Shown: piece after piece, positions 7,400 to 14,747 of the stretch
Numbering within the stretch: the first letter of the stretch is position 1
How the letters are laid out: each line of letters begins with the position of its first letter
Source of the DNA: Oscillospiraceae bacterium
Lineage (GTDB): Bacteria > Bacillota > Clostridia > Oscillospirales > Acutalibacteraceae
DNA length: 23,852 nucleotides
Assembly: GCA_003520555.1 (NCBI GenBank)
Contig: DOUO01000036.1
Span: 1-23,852, forward strand
Reading direction: 5' to 3'
The notes under the pieces: model-generated
Database searches by the model: none
Told to the model about the DNA's origin: nothing
What the model saw: the letters and a program-made list of their open reading frames with translations, nothing else
Program-made: the position numbers and the translations under genes

Positions 7400-8539
7400 A
7401 TGGTTAAAAAATCTTTTATTTCGGTGTTTTTATCGCTGCTTTTGATTGTTATCCCTGTTATCACGGTCAGCGCGGCGGAAAACGAGCTTGTGTCGGCGCC
7501 TGCCGCCGTATTAATGGAACAGGGGACAGGTAAAATTCTTTATCAGAAAAATCCTCACGAAAAGCGTCCCTGCGCTTCAATCACAAAGGTAATGACCCTG
7601 ATACTTGTTTTTGAGGCTGTTGACAGCGGTAAACTAAAGCTCGGGGATACAATTACGGCTTCGGAGCACGCGGCGTCAATGGGCGGCAGCGATATTTGGC
7701 TTGAACCGGGAGAAAGCATGACAGCTGACGACATGATTAAGGCAACGGTAGTTGCCTCGGCTAACGACGCCGCGGTTGCGCTTGCCGAGAAATTATGCGG
7801 AAGCGAGGAAAGCTTTGTAAATCAAATGAATAAAAAGGCAAAGACTCTCGGAATGAACGACACGGTTTTTAAAAACTGCAACGGACTTGATGAGGACGGT
7901 CACATAACCTCCGCATATGATGTGGCAGTAATGTCGCGCGAGCTTGTAAAGCACAAAAAAATCTTTGACTACACATCAATTTGGCTCGATTGGCTGCGCA
8001 ACGGCGAAACACAGATAGTAAACACAAATAAGCTTTTAAAAAGCTACAACGGCATAACCGGGCTTAAAACCGGTACTACCGACGACGCGGGCTGTTGCAT
8101 TTCGGCAACCGCGGAGCGTGATAAGATGAGTCTTATCGCGGTTGTGTTAGGTGCCGACACGGGAAAACAGCGGTTTGCCGACGCTGCGGCATTGCTTGAC
8201 TACGGTTTTTCTAATTATTCTGTAAAAGAATTAAATCCTCCTAAAGAATTGCCGGATTCCGCAAAGGTAAGCGGAGGAATGACAGACTCGGTAAAGCTGG
8301 ACTGTAAAATTTCGGGCGGAATAATTGTAAATAAAGCAAGCGCTGATGAGGCACAGGTCAATATTGACGCGCCGAATGAGCTTGAAGCTCCGGTTGAAAA
8401 GGGGCAAAAGGTCGGCACGGTAACATATCAAATAGGAAAGGAGAAGCTTGATTTTAATATAACAGCCGCGCAGTCGGTTGAAAAAACAAGCTTCGGCAGG
8501 ATTTTCGGTTATTTAATGAACTCATTGCTGCAAATGTAA
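7400..8539 (+). CDS. Serine-type D-Ala-D-Ala carboxypeptidase (DacF/DacA class)
   Basis: A 379-residue penicillin-binding protein, family S11. It removes the terminal D-alanine from peptidoglycan stem peptides outside the membrane. The signal peptide is about residues 1-25 (cleavage near VSA-A). Catalytic motifs are SITK at 60-63, SAN at 120-122 and KTG at 223-225, all intact. The C-terminal domain (about 275-360) is a beta-rich PBP5-type domain. It ends in a short amphipathic/hydrophobic stretch that could attach it to the membrane. Length fits DacA/DacF. In Bacillus related enzymes serve vegetative wall (dacA) or spore cortex (dacB, dacF), and the sequence does not decide which. The start codon sits 7 bases after a hairpin. 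Confidence 0.93.
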   Translation: MVKKSFISVFLSLLLIVIPVITVSAAENELVSAPAAVLMEQGTGKILYQKNPHEKRPCASITKVMTLILVFEAVDSGKLKLGDTITASEHAASMGGSDIWLEPGESMTADDMIKATVVASANDAAVALAEKLCGSEESFVNQMNKKAKTLGMNDTVFKNCNGLDEDGHITSAYDVAVMSRELVKHKKIFDYTSIWLDWLRNGETQIVNTNKLLKSYNGITGLKTGTTDDAGCCISATAERDKMSLIAVVLGADTGKQRFADAAALLDYGFSNYSVKELNPPKELPDSAKVSGGMTDSVKLDCKISGGIIVNKASADEAQVNIDAPNELEAPVEKGQKVGTVTYQIGKEKLDFNITAAQSVEKTSFGRIFGYLMNSLLQM

Positions 8540-8605
8540 TTATAATTCCATGATGTAAATATAATTCAAAATATACACTATAATAAAAAATATGCCGAAA
8601 ACAAC

Positions 8606-8634
8606 TTGAAATTATCCTCAGTCTGTTGTATAAT
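8606..8634 (+). promoter_or_regulatory. Sigma-A promoter of pgi
   Basis: TTGAAA (8606-8611), 17-base spacer, TATAAT (8629-8634). It lies 77 bases before the pgi ATG. One arm of a 10-bp inverted repeat overlaps the -35 element. Confidence 0.85.
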
Positions 8635-8664
8635 AAAACAATAAACGTAATCATGGATAATTTC
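8608..8664. repeat. 10-bp inverted repeat around pgi start site
   Basis: GAAATTATCC at 8608-8617 and its exact reverse complement GGATAATTTC at 8655-8664 flank the -10 element and likely transcription start, 37 bases apart. It could be paired operator half-sites. An RNA hairpin is excluded, since the left arm is upstream of the start. Confidence 0.55.
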
Positions 8665-8711
8665 GGCTTGATTTAATTTGTGATTACAAAAGCATATGGA
8701 GGAAAGTGTAT

Positions 8712-10049
8712 ATGGCTACAAAGCTGACAGATAAGTATTTGAATGGGTTTATCGGGGAGCATGAGTACGCCGGTGTTGCCGCTGAGGTCAAGACAGCTCA
8801 TAAAATGCTGCATGACGGCACAGGTCTCGGTAACGATTTCATCGGATGGCTCAACCTTCCTACGGACTATGATAAGGAAGAATTCGCGCGTATTAAAGCC
8901 GCGGCGGAAAAAATCAAAAAGAACTCCGATGTATTCATAGTTATCGGTATCGGCGGTTCCTATCTCGGAGCTCGCGCCGCAATTGAATTTCTTACATCGC
9001 AGAATTATAACCTTACCTGCAAGGATACTCCGCAGATTTTCTTCACCGGAAACTCAATAAGTTCATCCGCGCTTGCGGAAATTATGGAGCTTTGCGAAGG
9101 CAAGGATGTTTCCGTTAACATGATTTCTAAATCAGGAACAACAACCGAACCTGCAATTGCGTTCCGCGTATTCCGCGAAATGCTTGAAAATAAGTACGGC
9201 AAGGAAGGCGCGCGCGAGCGTATTTTCTGCACAACCGACAAGGCAAGAGGAACTCTTAAGGCTCTTGCCGATGAGGAAGGCTATGAAACCTTTGTCGTTC
9301 CCGATGATGTAGGCGGACGTTTTTCCGTTCTTACGGCTGTCGGTTTGCTTCCCATCGCTGTTTCCGGCGCTGATATCGACGCTCTTATGCAGGGTGCTCA
9401 GACAGCGCAAAAGGAGCTTGACAACGACGATGTTATGACAAATGACTGCTACAAATACGCTGCTATCCGCAACATTCTTTACCGCAAGGGCAAGACAATG
9501 GAGGTTATGGTATCTTATGAGCCTGCCTACACGATGATGGCGGAATGGTTTAAGCAGCTTTACGGCGAAAGCGAAGGCAAGGATAACAAGGGCATTTTCC
9601 CTGCAAGCGTTATCTTTTCAACCGACCTTCATTCGCTTGGTCAGTACATTCAGGACGGCAGACGCACAATGTTTGAAACTGTTGTTCTTTTTGATAAATG
9701 TAAAAAAGAGGTTACTCTCGGCACAGATCCGACAAACGTTGACGGTCTTAACTTCCTTTCGGGCAAAACAATGAGCTTTGTCAATCAAAAAGCTTTTGAG
9801 GGCACGGTTCTTGCTCACAATGACGGCGGCGTTCCAAACGTTGTTATCAACGTACCCGAAATGAATGAAACAGAGCTTGGCTACCTTATCTACTTCTTCG
9901 AAAAATCCTGCGCAATTTCAGGCTATATGCTCGGCGTTAATCCGTTTAACCAGCCCGGAGTTGAAAGCTATAAGAAGAATATGTTTGCTCTTCTGGGCAA
10001 GCCCGGATATGAGGATCAAAAGGCGGAGCTCGAGGCAAGACTCGGTTAA
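8712..10049 (+). CDS. pgi: Glucose-6-phosphate isomerase
   Basis: A 445-residue phosphoglucose isomerase of the shorter bacterial type (about 450 residues), interconverting glucose 6-phosphate and fructose 6-phosphate in glycolysis. Family text: [21 protein letters not shown] near the sugar-phosphate site, the SIS-domain stretch [34 protein letters not shown], and the C-terminal [23 protein letters not shown] carrying the catalytic lysine region. I chose ATG 8712 because GGAGGAAA at 8698-8705 is correctly spaced for it; an in-frame GTG at 8706 is too close. It has its own promoter and is followed 34 bases later by a small P-loop gene on the same transcript. Confidence 0.97.
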   Translation: MATKLTDKYLNGFIGEHEYAGVAAEVKTAHKMLHDGTGLGNDFIGWLNLPTDYDKEEFARIKAAAEKIKKNSDVFIVIGIGGSYLGARAAIEFLTSQNYNLTCKDTPQIFFTGNSISSSALAEIMELCEGKDVSVNMISKSGTTTEPAIAFRVFREMLENKYGKEGARERIFCTTDKARGTLKALADEEGYETFVVPDDVGGRFSVLTAVGLLPIAVSGADIDALMQGAQTAQKELDNDDVMTNDCYKYAAIRNILYRKGKTMEVMVSYEPAYTMMAEWFKQLYGESEGKDNKGIFPASVIFSTDLHSLGQYIQDGRRTMFETVVLFDKCKKEVTLGTDPTNVDGLNFLSGKTMSFVNQKAFEGTVLAHNDGGVPNVVINVPEMNETELGYLIYFFEKSCAISGYMLGVNPFNQPGVESYKKNMFALLGKPGYEDQKAELEARLG

Positions 10050-10083
10050 TCTCACAATGTAAAAAATTACGGAGGTAATAAAT

Positions 10084-10500
10084 ATGGTTACTTTACTTAT
10101 CGGCAAAAAAGGTACCGGCAAGACAAAAAAATTAATTCAGCTCGCTAACGAGGCAGTTGCGGCTTCTTCGGGCAACGTTGTAGTAATTGAAAAGGGCGCA
10201 AAGCTTACCTATGACGTTACTCACAAGGCAAGACTTATCGACACAGACCAGTACGATGTTTCAGGCTACAAAATGCTTTACGGTTTTATCAGCGGAATTT
10301 GCGCGGGCAACTATGACGTTACCGATATTCTCGTAGATTCAACCTTCAAAATCTGCAAGGAAGGCGTAGAAGGACTTGAGGACTTCACAAAGGAGCTTCA
10401 AACTCTTTCCGAAACAACATCAACAAACATTGTTGTTCTTATTTCTGCAGACGAGGCTGACATTCCCGAGTCAATCAACGCGGTTTGCCAGAAGCTTTAA
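10084..10500 (+). CDS. Small P-loop NTPase-like protein, function unknown
   Basis: A 138-residue protein with an N-terminal Walker A motif GKKGTGKT (residues 7-14) directly after a hydrophobic strand. A Walker B-like DILVD (81-85) lies in a second strand, and another hydrophobic strand NIVVLISADE is near the C terminus. It is much too short for a full AAA+ or secretion ATPase and has no recognition or transmembrane segment. Similar short proteins in Clostridia are often labelled as PilT-like or ATP-binding, without functional support; I do not adopt that. GGAGGT precedes the start. It follows pgi by 34 bases and ends in a terminator, so it is expressed with a glycolytic gene. Nucleotide binding is likely; the partner is unknown. 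Confidence 0.85.
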   Translation: MVTLLIGKKGTGKTKKLIQLANEAVAASSGNVVVIEKGAKLTYDVTHKARLIDTDQYDVSGYKMLYGFISGICAGNYDVTDILVDSTFKICKEGVEGLEDFTKELQTLSETTSTNIVVLISADEADIPESINAVCQKL

Positions 10501-10515
10501 TATTTACTGTTTACG

Positions 10516-10547
10516 CCGGCGTAGTCTTTGGATTGCGCCGGTTTTTT
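10516..10547 (+). terminator. Rho-independent terminator of pgi unit
   Basis: CCGGCG (10516-10521) pairs with CGCCGG (10536-10541), extendable with wobble pairs, followed by six Ts. Begins 15 bases after the P-loop gene stop. Confidence 0.9.
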
Positions 10548-10650
10548 GTTTATGCTAAATTTTCGCGGCAATTAAATTGCTTTTAAAGAATTAAAGCACA
10601 ATATATACCGTAAAAAATAAAAAAACTCCTCAAATTATCGTGTTTTTCGG

Positions 10651-10679
10651 TTGACAAAGGAGAAAACCTTTTGTATAAT
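10651..10679 (+). promoter_or_regulatory. Perfect-consensus sigma-A promoter of yceD-rpmF
   Basis: TTGACA (10651-10656), exactly 17 bases, TATAAT (10674-10679). The spacer holds an inverted repeat, AAAGG (10656-10660) and CCTTT (10667-10671). A strong promoter suits a ribosomal-protein transcript. Confidence 0.93.
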
Positions 10680-10708
10680 AATAAACAGCGTTTTAATATG
10701 CGTATATG

Positions 10709-10727
10709 CGGAGGGGAGTATTCTCCG
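10709..10727 (+). promoter_or_regulatory. Small leader hairpin before yceD
   Basis: CGGAG (10709-10713) pairs with CTCCG (10723-10727) around a 9-base loop in the untranslated leader; an alternative GGAG/CTCC pairing with a TATT loop exists. It contains purine-rich ribosome-binding-site mimics but lies upstream of the real GAGGTG at 10732-10737. Confidence 0.35.
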
Positions 10728-10742
10728 GTTTGAGGTGCGGCA

Positions 10743-11240
10743 ATGCTTTTTGAATTAAAGTCGGTTTTTTTAAACGAAGGCGAATCAAAAGAGCTTACTT
10801 ATCAGCTCGACATCTCGGATATTGACATTGACGGTGTTTTTCCATTCAAATCGCCCGTTACTGTTACCGCAACGGCCTTTAACAGAGCAAGCCTTGTAAC
10901 GCTTGACCTTAATTGCGGCTATGATTATCAGCGCAGCTGTGACCGCTGTTCGGACACGGTTTTACGCAAAGTTGAGCAACACTTTACTCATAAGCTTGCG
11001 CAAACCCTGGTTGACGAGGCTAACGACGATTATATTGAAACACCTGATTTTACTATTGAGCTTGACGAGGTTGTCATTTCCGACATCCTGCTGGCGCTTC
11101 CGCAAAAGTTTCTTTGCAGTCCCGACTGCAGGGGACTTTGCCCGAAATGCGGCGCAAACCTAAATAATGGTGACTGCGGCTGTGACAGAAGGGAAATTGA
11201 TCCCAGGCTCGCTATTTTAAAACAGCTTATTGAAGATTAA
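10743..11240 (+). CDS. YceD/DUF177 family protein, 23S rRNA accumulation factor
   Basis: A 165-residue member of the YceD (DUF177) family, which is linked to 23S rRNA accumulation and is almost always encoded just before ribosomal protein L32, as here (24-base gap). It contains a CDRC pair (Cys66, Cys69) and a C-terminal CSPDCRGLCPKCGANLN block with further Cys at 145 and 147, typical metal-binding positions of the Gram-positive form. The start follows GAGGTG by 5 bases. It is expressed from the perfect-consensus promoter upstream. The molecular mechanism is not established for the family. Confidence 0.93.
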   Translation: MLFELKSVFLNEGESKELTYQLDISDIDIDGVFPFKSPVTVTATAFNRASLVTLDLNCGYDYQRSCDRCSDTVLRKVEQHFTHKLAQTLVDEANDDYIETPDFTIELDEVVISDILLALPQKFLCSPDCRGLCPKCGANLNNGDCGCDRREIDPRLAILKQLIED

Positions 11241-11264
11241 CACACATATAAGGAGGTCTTTGTA

Positions 11265-11450
11265 ATGGCAGTACCTAAGAGAAAAACATCACACGCAAGA
11301 AAGAGCTCAAGACGTTCAACTGTATGGAAGCTCAACGCTCCCACACTCACAACTTGCCCCAACTGCGGCGAGCTTACTGCGGCTCACAAGGCTTGCAGCA
11401 ACTGCGGTATGTATAACGGCAGACAGGTTATCGTTCAGAAGGACGCTTAA
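11265..11450 (+). CDS. rpmF: Ribosomal protein bL32
   Basis: A 61-residue large-subunit protein L32. The basic N terminus MAVPKRKTSHARKSSRRS is diagnostic. Two CxxC pairs (Cys31/34 and Cys44/47) form the zinc ribbon, so this is the zinc-dependent (C+) form and not the Cys-free paralogue used under zinc limitation. AAGGAGG precedes the start. In many Firmicutes plsX-fab genes follow; here der and plsY follow instead, so the link to phospholipid synthesis persists only through plsY. Confidence 0.97.
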   Translation: MAVPKRKTSHARKSSRRSTVWKLNAPTLTTCPNCGELTAAHKACSNCGMYNGRQVIVQKDA

Positions 11451-11470
11451 TCTAAACTATCGAACAAGAT

Positions 11471-11499
11471 GGGCGACAGCTTGCTGTTGCCCTGTTTTT
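11471..11499 (+). terminator. Terminator after rpmF
   Basis: A 9-bp stem (GGGCGACAG 11471-11479 with CTGTTGCCC 11484-11492, one G-U pair), CTTG loop, TGTTTTT tail. No convincing promoter lies between it and der 25 bases on, so der may depend on readthrough. Confidence 0.85.
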
Positions 11500-11524
11500 C
11501 TATCCGGTATAAGAAGGTGAAAGC

Positions 11525-12847
11525 ATGAATAAACCCGTAATTGCCATTGTCGGACGTCCCAACGTTGGCAAAAGCACCTTGTTTAATAAATTAATCGGTC
11601 AGCGCATGTCAATTGTCGACGATACTCCGGGTGTCACCCGCGACCGAATTTACGGCGACGCCGAATGGCTCGGTAAAAGCTTTATGGTCGTTGACACAGG
11701 CGGAATCGAGCCTAAAAGCGACGATGTAATCCTTTCGCAAATGCGTCGTCAGGCACAGCTTGCAATAGATACAGCAAATGTAATTATTCTTGTTACCGAC
11801 CTGAAAAGCGGCTTGGTCGCAACAGATATTGACGTCGCGCAAATGCTTCAAAAGTCCGGTAAGCCCGTTGTTGTCTGCGTTAATAAATGCGACAATATCG
11901 GCGAACCTTCAATGGATTTTTATGAATTTTATAATCTCGGCATGGGCGACCCTGTTCAGGTATCCGCGGTTCACGGTCACGGAACGGGAGATTTGCTTGA
12001 CCGCTGCTTTGAGTTTATAAGCTTTGACGAAGAACATGAAGATGATGAAACCGTAATAAACGTCGCTGTTATCGGCAAGCCCAACGCCGGCAAATCCTCG
12101 CTGATTAATAAAATCACAAACGAGGAACGCTGCATTGTATCTGATATCGCCGGAACCACACGCGATTCAATTGACACGCTCATCGAGAATAAATACGGCA
12201 AGTTTAATTTTACAGACACCGCCGGTCTGCGCCGTCAAAGCAAAATCTATGATGATATTGAAAAATACAGCATACTTCGCGCGAAAATGGCAATTGAGCG
12301 CAGCGACGTCTGCGTAATTATGATTGACGCCTCCGAAGGTGTTACCGAACAGGATACCAAGGTTGCAGGACTTGCGCACGACGCCGGCAGAGCATGCATT
12401 TTGGCTGTGAATAAGTGGGACGCAATTGAAAAAAACGACAAGACAATGAACGAGTTTCGCAAAAAGCTTGACGCTGACTTTGCGTTTATGTCTTACGCTC
12501 CGCAGGTTTTCATTTCAGCCAAAACAGGCTTGAGGTTGGACAAGCTTTTTGAAAATATCATAATGGCTAATGAAAACGCGGCGCTCAGAATCAGAACAGG
12601 TATGCTTAACGAGCTGCTCGCTCAGGCTACAACCAGAGTTCAGCCGCCGTCCGACAAGGGCAGAAGGCTAAAGATTTTTTATGTTACCCAAGCCTCCGTA
12701 AAGCCGCCTACATTCGTGTTCTTTTGTAATGACGTTGAGCTTTTCCATTTTTCATACAGACGTTATTTGGAAAACCGAATCCGCGAGGCGTTCGGACTTG
12801 AAGGAACTCCTGTAAGAATCATAGTGCGTGAAAGGGGAGAGAAGTAA
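11525..12847 (+). CDS. der: Ribosome biogenesis GTPase Der
   Basis: A 440-residue Der/EngA, the double-GTPase needed for 50S subunit assembly. The first G domain has GRPNVGKS at 10-17, DTPGVTRD, DTGG and NKCD at 120-123. The second has GKPNAGKS at 184-191, DIAGTTRD, DTAGLRR near 231 and NKWD near 300. A C-terminal KH-like domain (about 355-440) ends in the usual FGLEGTPVRIIVRER. Length is normal and all GTPase motifs are intact. GAAGGTGA gives the ribosome-binding site. Its stop overlaps the plsY start (TAATG), so the two are translationally coupled. Confidence 0.97.
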   Translation: MNKPVIAIVGRPNVGKSTLFNKLIGQRMSIVDDTPGVTRDRIYGDAEWLGKSFMVVDTGGIEPKSDDVILSQMRRQAQLAIDTANVIILVTDLKSGLVATDIDVAQMLQKSGKPVVVCVNKCDNIGEPSMDFYEFYNLGMGDPVQVSAVHGHGTGDLLDRCFEFISFDEEHEDDETVINVAVIGKPNAGKSSLINKITNEERCIVSDIAGTTRDSIDTLIENKYGKFNFTDTAGLRRQSKIYDDIEKYSILRAKMAIERSDVCVIMIDASEGVTEQDTKVAGLAHDAGRACILAVNKWDAIEKNDKTMNEFRKKLDADFAFMSYAPQVFISAKTGLRLDKLFENIIMANENAALRIRTGMLNELLAQATTRVQPPSDKGRRLKIFYVTQASVKPPTFVFFCNDVELFHFSYRRYLENRIREAFGLEGTPVRIIVRERGEK

Positions 12848-13581
12848 TGGATCCCGTCTTAAATATAATTGCAAACAGCTTCCGCACAAACTGGTGGTGC
12901 TGGATACTTGTGCCGGTAATCGCCTATCTGTTGGGAAGCATAAATCCTGCCGTAATTGTCACAAAGGCATTTACAAAGGGAAAAAAGGATATCCGTGAAA
13001 TGGGCAGCGGAAACGCCGGATTTACAAATGTTCTGCGTTCCGTAGGTAAGGTTCCCGCAATAATTACCATTGTTTGCGACGCCTTAAAATGTGTAATAGC
13101 CGTACTTATCGGCGGCTGGCTTTTTTCGTTTATTCCGGTTCCCTATGATTATTCGGGATATGTCGAAATGACAGCGAACTGCGGAAAATACCTTGCGGGC
13201 ATTTTTTGTATAATCGGACACTCTTTTCCGCTTTATTTTCACTTCAAAGGCGGCAAGGGCGTTGTATCCGCGGCGGCGCTTATGCTTACCGAGGACTGGA
13301 GAGTATTTTTGATGATTCTCGCCACCTTCCTTATTCTGTTTTTAATTACTAAAATTATCTCTGTCGGAAGCATCACATCAGCCCTGATGTACGGTCCTTA
13401 CACGTTTTTGGCAACATTTTTCTTTGACCGCTTACCGTACGGCAATCACATTTGCGCAAGCTACATAGTTATATCAACCTGCGCGGCTTTAATCATCGGA
13501 ATTTTCGTGACGGTAAAGCATAAGGATAATATAAAACGTCTTTTAAGAGGCGAAGAAAAGAAAATTCACGTAAAAAAATAA
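12847..13581 (+). CDS. plsY: Acyl-phosphate:glycerol-3-phosphate acyltransferase
   Basis: A 244-residue polytopic membrane enzyme that moves an acyl group from acyl-phosphate to glycerol 3-phosphate, the first step of phospholipid synthesis in most Firmicutes. Motif 1 is GSGNAGFTNVLRSVGK and motif 2 is GHSFPLYFHFKGGKGV, both with the family's invariant Gly, Asn, His and Lys-Gly-Gly residues. About five to seven hydrophobic segments are visible. It is some 40 residues longer than the usual about 200, through an N-terminal extension before the first membrane segment and a longer region near motif 2. It is one base overlapped with der, an arrangement I regard as simple operon context. PlsX, the partner, is not in the window. 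Confidence 0.95.
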   Translation: MDPVLNIIANSFRTNWWCWILVPVIAYLLGSINPAVIVTKAFTKGKKDIREMGSGNAGFTNVLRSVGKVPAIITIVCDALKCVIAVLIGGWLFSFIPVPYDYSGYVEMTANCGKYLAGIFCIIGHSFPLYFHFKGGKGVVSAAALMLTEDWRVFLMILATFLILFLITKIISVGSITSALMYGPYTFLATFFFDRLPYGNHICASYIVISTCAALIIGIFVTVKHKDNIKRLLRGEEKKIHVKK

Positions 13582-13599
13582 AGCAGATTTATGCATTTT

Positions 13600-13633
13600 A
13601 AAGCAGTCGACTTAAGCGGCTGCTTTTTTATTT
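13600..13633 (+). terminator. Rho-independent terminator of der-plsY
   Basis: A 10-bp stem (13600-13609 with 13617-13626, one G-U pair), 7-base loop ACTTAAG, then a T-rich tail. Begins 19 bases after plsY. Confidence 0.9.
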
Positions 13634-13868
13634 GATAGGATATATAATTTGCTAATCGCGCTTAGCGAAATATATGGATAGTAATATAATCGGATGCCTG
13701 TCAAATAAAAATAATTATAATGCCCGCTCAGTTGCGCTCTGCGCGCGCACGAGCAATGGCTGAAAAAGCGCACGCACAGTGCGCGCACGCTTTTTTACTA
13801 TATTTTCATCATAAAATATTTATATATGTTGAAAATTGCAGAATATTAAATTTTATTGGTTTTATTTA
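13634..13868. other. AT-rich intergenic stretch with a GC-rich structured block
   Basis: Part of the 389-bp gap between plsY and the lipoprotein gene. No ORF with a ribosome-binding site was seen. Several TATAAT boxes (13643, 13685, 13716) lack good -35 partners. The block 13721-13796 is strikingly GC-rich with GCGC runs. It contains GCGCAC (13768-13773) pairing with GTGCGC (13779-13784), and an A-run/T-run pair (13763-13770 with 13788-13795) ending in six Ts. This could be the terminator of a small RNA, a second terminator, or a repeat element. It is unassigned. Confidence 0.45.
13763..13796 (+). terminator. Orphan terminator-like hairpin
   Basis: AAAAAGCG (13763-13770) and CGCTTTTT (13788-13795) pair, with TTTTTT reaching 13796. 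It lies over 130 bases beyond the der-plsY terminator, with no gene directly upstream, so it may end an unseen RNA. Confidence 0.45.
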
Positions 13869-13897
13869 TTGATAAAGCAAAAATAATGTGATATAAT
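13869..13897 (+). promoter_or_regulatory. Sigma-A promoter (extended -10) of lipoprotein unit
   Basis: TTGATA (13869-13874), 17 bases, TATAAT (13892-13897), with TG one base before the -10. It is 73 bases before the lipoprotein ATG. Confidence 0.85.
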
Positions 13898-13904
13898 TCT
13901 TAAC

Positions 13905-13927
13905 GATAATGCGGTTTAAACATTATC
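13905..13927. repeat. Inverted repeat at lipoprotein transcript start
   Basis: GATAATG (13905-13911) and CATTATC (13921-13927), 9 bases apart, at the predicted 5' end of the transcript; GTTTAAAC (13914-13921) is nested in it. It may be an operator or a 5' stabilising hairpin. Confidence 0.5.
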
Positions 13928-13970
13928 CTGATCAACATATAAATTTGATAAACAAGAAAGGAAGAGTATT

Positions 13971-14732
13971 ATGAAAAAGTTTTTTGCAATTGTTCTATCG
14001 GCATTAGTTATTTCAAGCGCGGCCATGTTGTCAGGCTGCGGCTCATCCGAAAGCTCAAATAAATCCGAAACGACTTCGTCGCAGTCAGCCACAACTGCGG
14101 CTGCCGACACAACCGCAGGCACAACAGCCGGCACAACAGCTCCCGCCACAACAAAGGCTCAGGAAACCACAAAGGCAACCGAAAAGAAATCTTCCGCTGC
14201 TTCAAGCAAGGCTTCAAGCTCTTCTGTTGCAAGCAGTTCTGTTAAAAGCAGTCAGCAGTCAATTCAAAGCAGTGTAGCAAGCAAGGCTGCCGAAAAGAAG
14301 CAAAGCGCGCAGAAGTCCGTTTCCGGTCCGTTTTCAGAATCAGACCTTGTTGCGGTAGTTAAAGGAAAAAGCGTTGCCCTCAACGAAAATATGAGCAATG
14401 TTCTTGCGAAACTCGGTAAGGCAAATGAAGTTGTTTCCGAAGCAAGCTGCCGCGGAGTCGGCGAGGACAAGACCTATAAATACAACGGATTCACCGTTCT
14501 TGCCGTACCCTTTGACGGCGTAGATAAGGTTTGCGCCGTAACGCTTCTTTCGGGAAGCACACCCAAGGGAGTTTCCGTAGGCGACAGCGAATCCAAGGTT
14601 ACTCAGGTTTACGGCAACAACTACAAAAAGGTCGGCAAATTTATCAATTACTCGGTCGGCGACAAATCCCTTATGTTCCTTGTAAAGGACGGTAAGGTTG
14701 TTGAAATCGACTACAACTACGATATTCTCTAA
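13971..14732 (+). CDS. Lipoprotein with low-complexity linker, unknown function
   Basis: A 253-residue predicted lipoprotein. The signal segment ends in the lipobox LSGC with Cys23 as the lipid site. Residues about 24-115 are a Ser/Thr/Ala/Lys-rich linker with short repeats such as TTAG and SSxAS, probably crossing the wall. The folded C-terminal domain (about 118-253) seems to hold two related halves: one starts VALNENMSNVLAKLGKANEV and the other GVSVGDSESKVTQVYGN. This is reminiscent of the SmpA/OmlA or BLIP-type repeats, but I see no catalytic residues, so a binding or assembly role is an inference. The start follows AAAGGAAG. The SGNH-like gene begins 15 bases downstream and is probably co-expressed. 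Confidence 0.85.
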   Translation: MKKFFAIVLSALVISSAAMLSGCGSSESSNKSETTSSQSATTAAADTTAGTTAGTTAPATTKAQETTKATEKKSSAASSKASSSSVASSSVKSSQQSIQSSVASKAAEKKQSAQKSVSGPFSESDLVAVVKGKSVALNENMSNVLAKLGKANEVVSEASCRGVGEDKTYKYNGFTVLAVPFDGVDKVCAVTLLSGSTPKGVSVGDSESKVTQVYGNNYKKVGKFINYSVGDKSLMFLVKDGKVVEIDYNYDIL

Positions 14733-14747
14733 TTTCAGGAGCATAAA

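Noticed and set aside
11487..11513. Promoter for der (TTGCCC-15-TATAAG)
   Set aside because: The spacer is short, the -35 box is poor and the start would fall on the ribosome-binding site.
13634..13868. CRISPR, tRNA or known riboswitch in the long gap
   Set aside because: There are no repeated spacers, no cloverleaf and no recognised aptamer core.
13905..13927. Fur box
   Set aside because: The arms match GATAAT-type boxes, but the gap is 9 bases rather than 5, and no iron gene follows.
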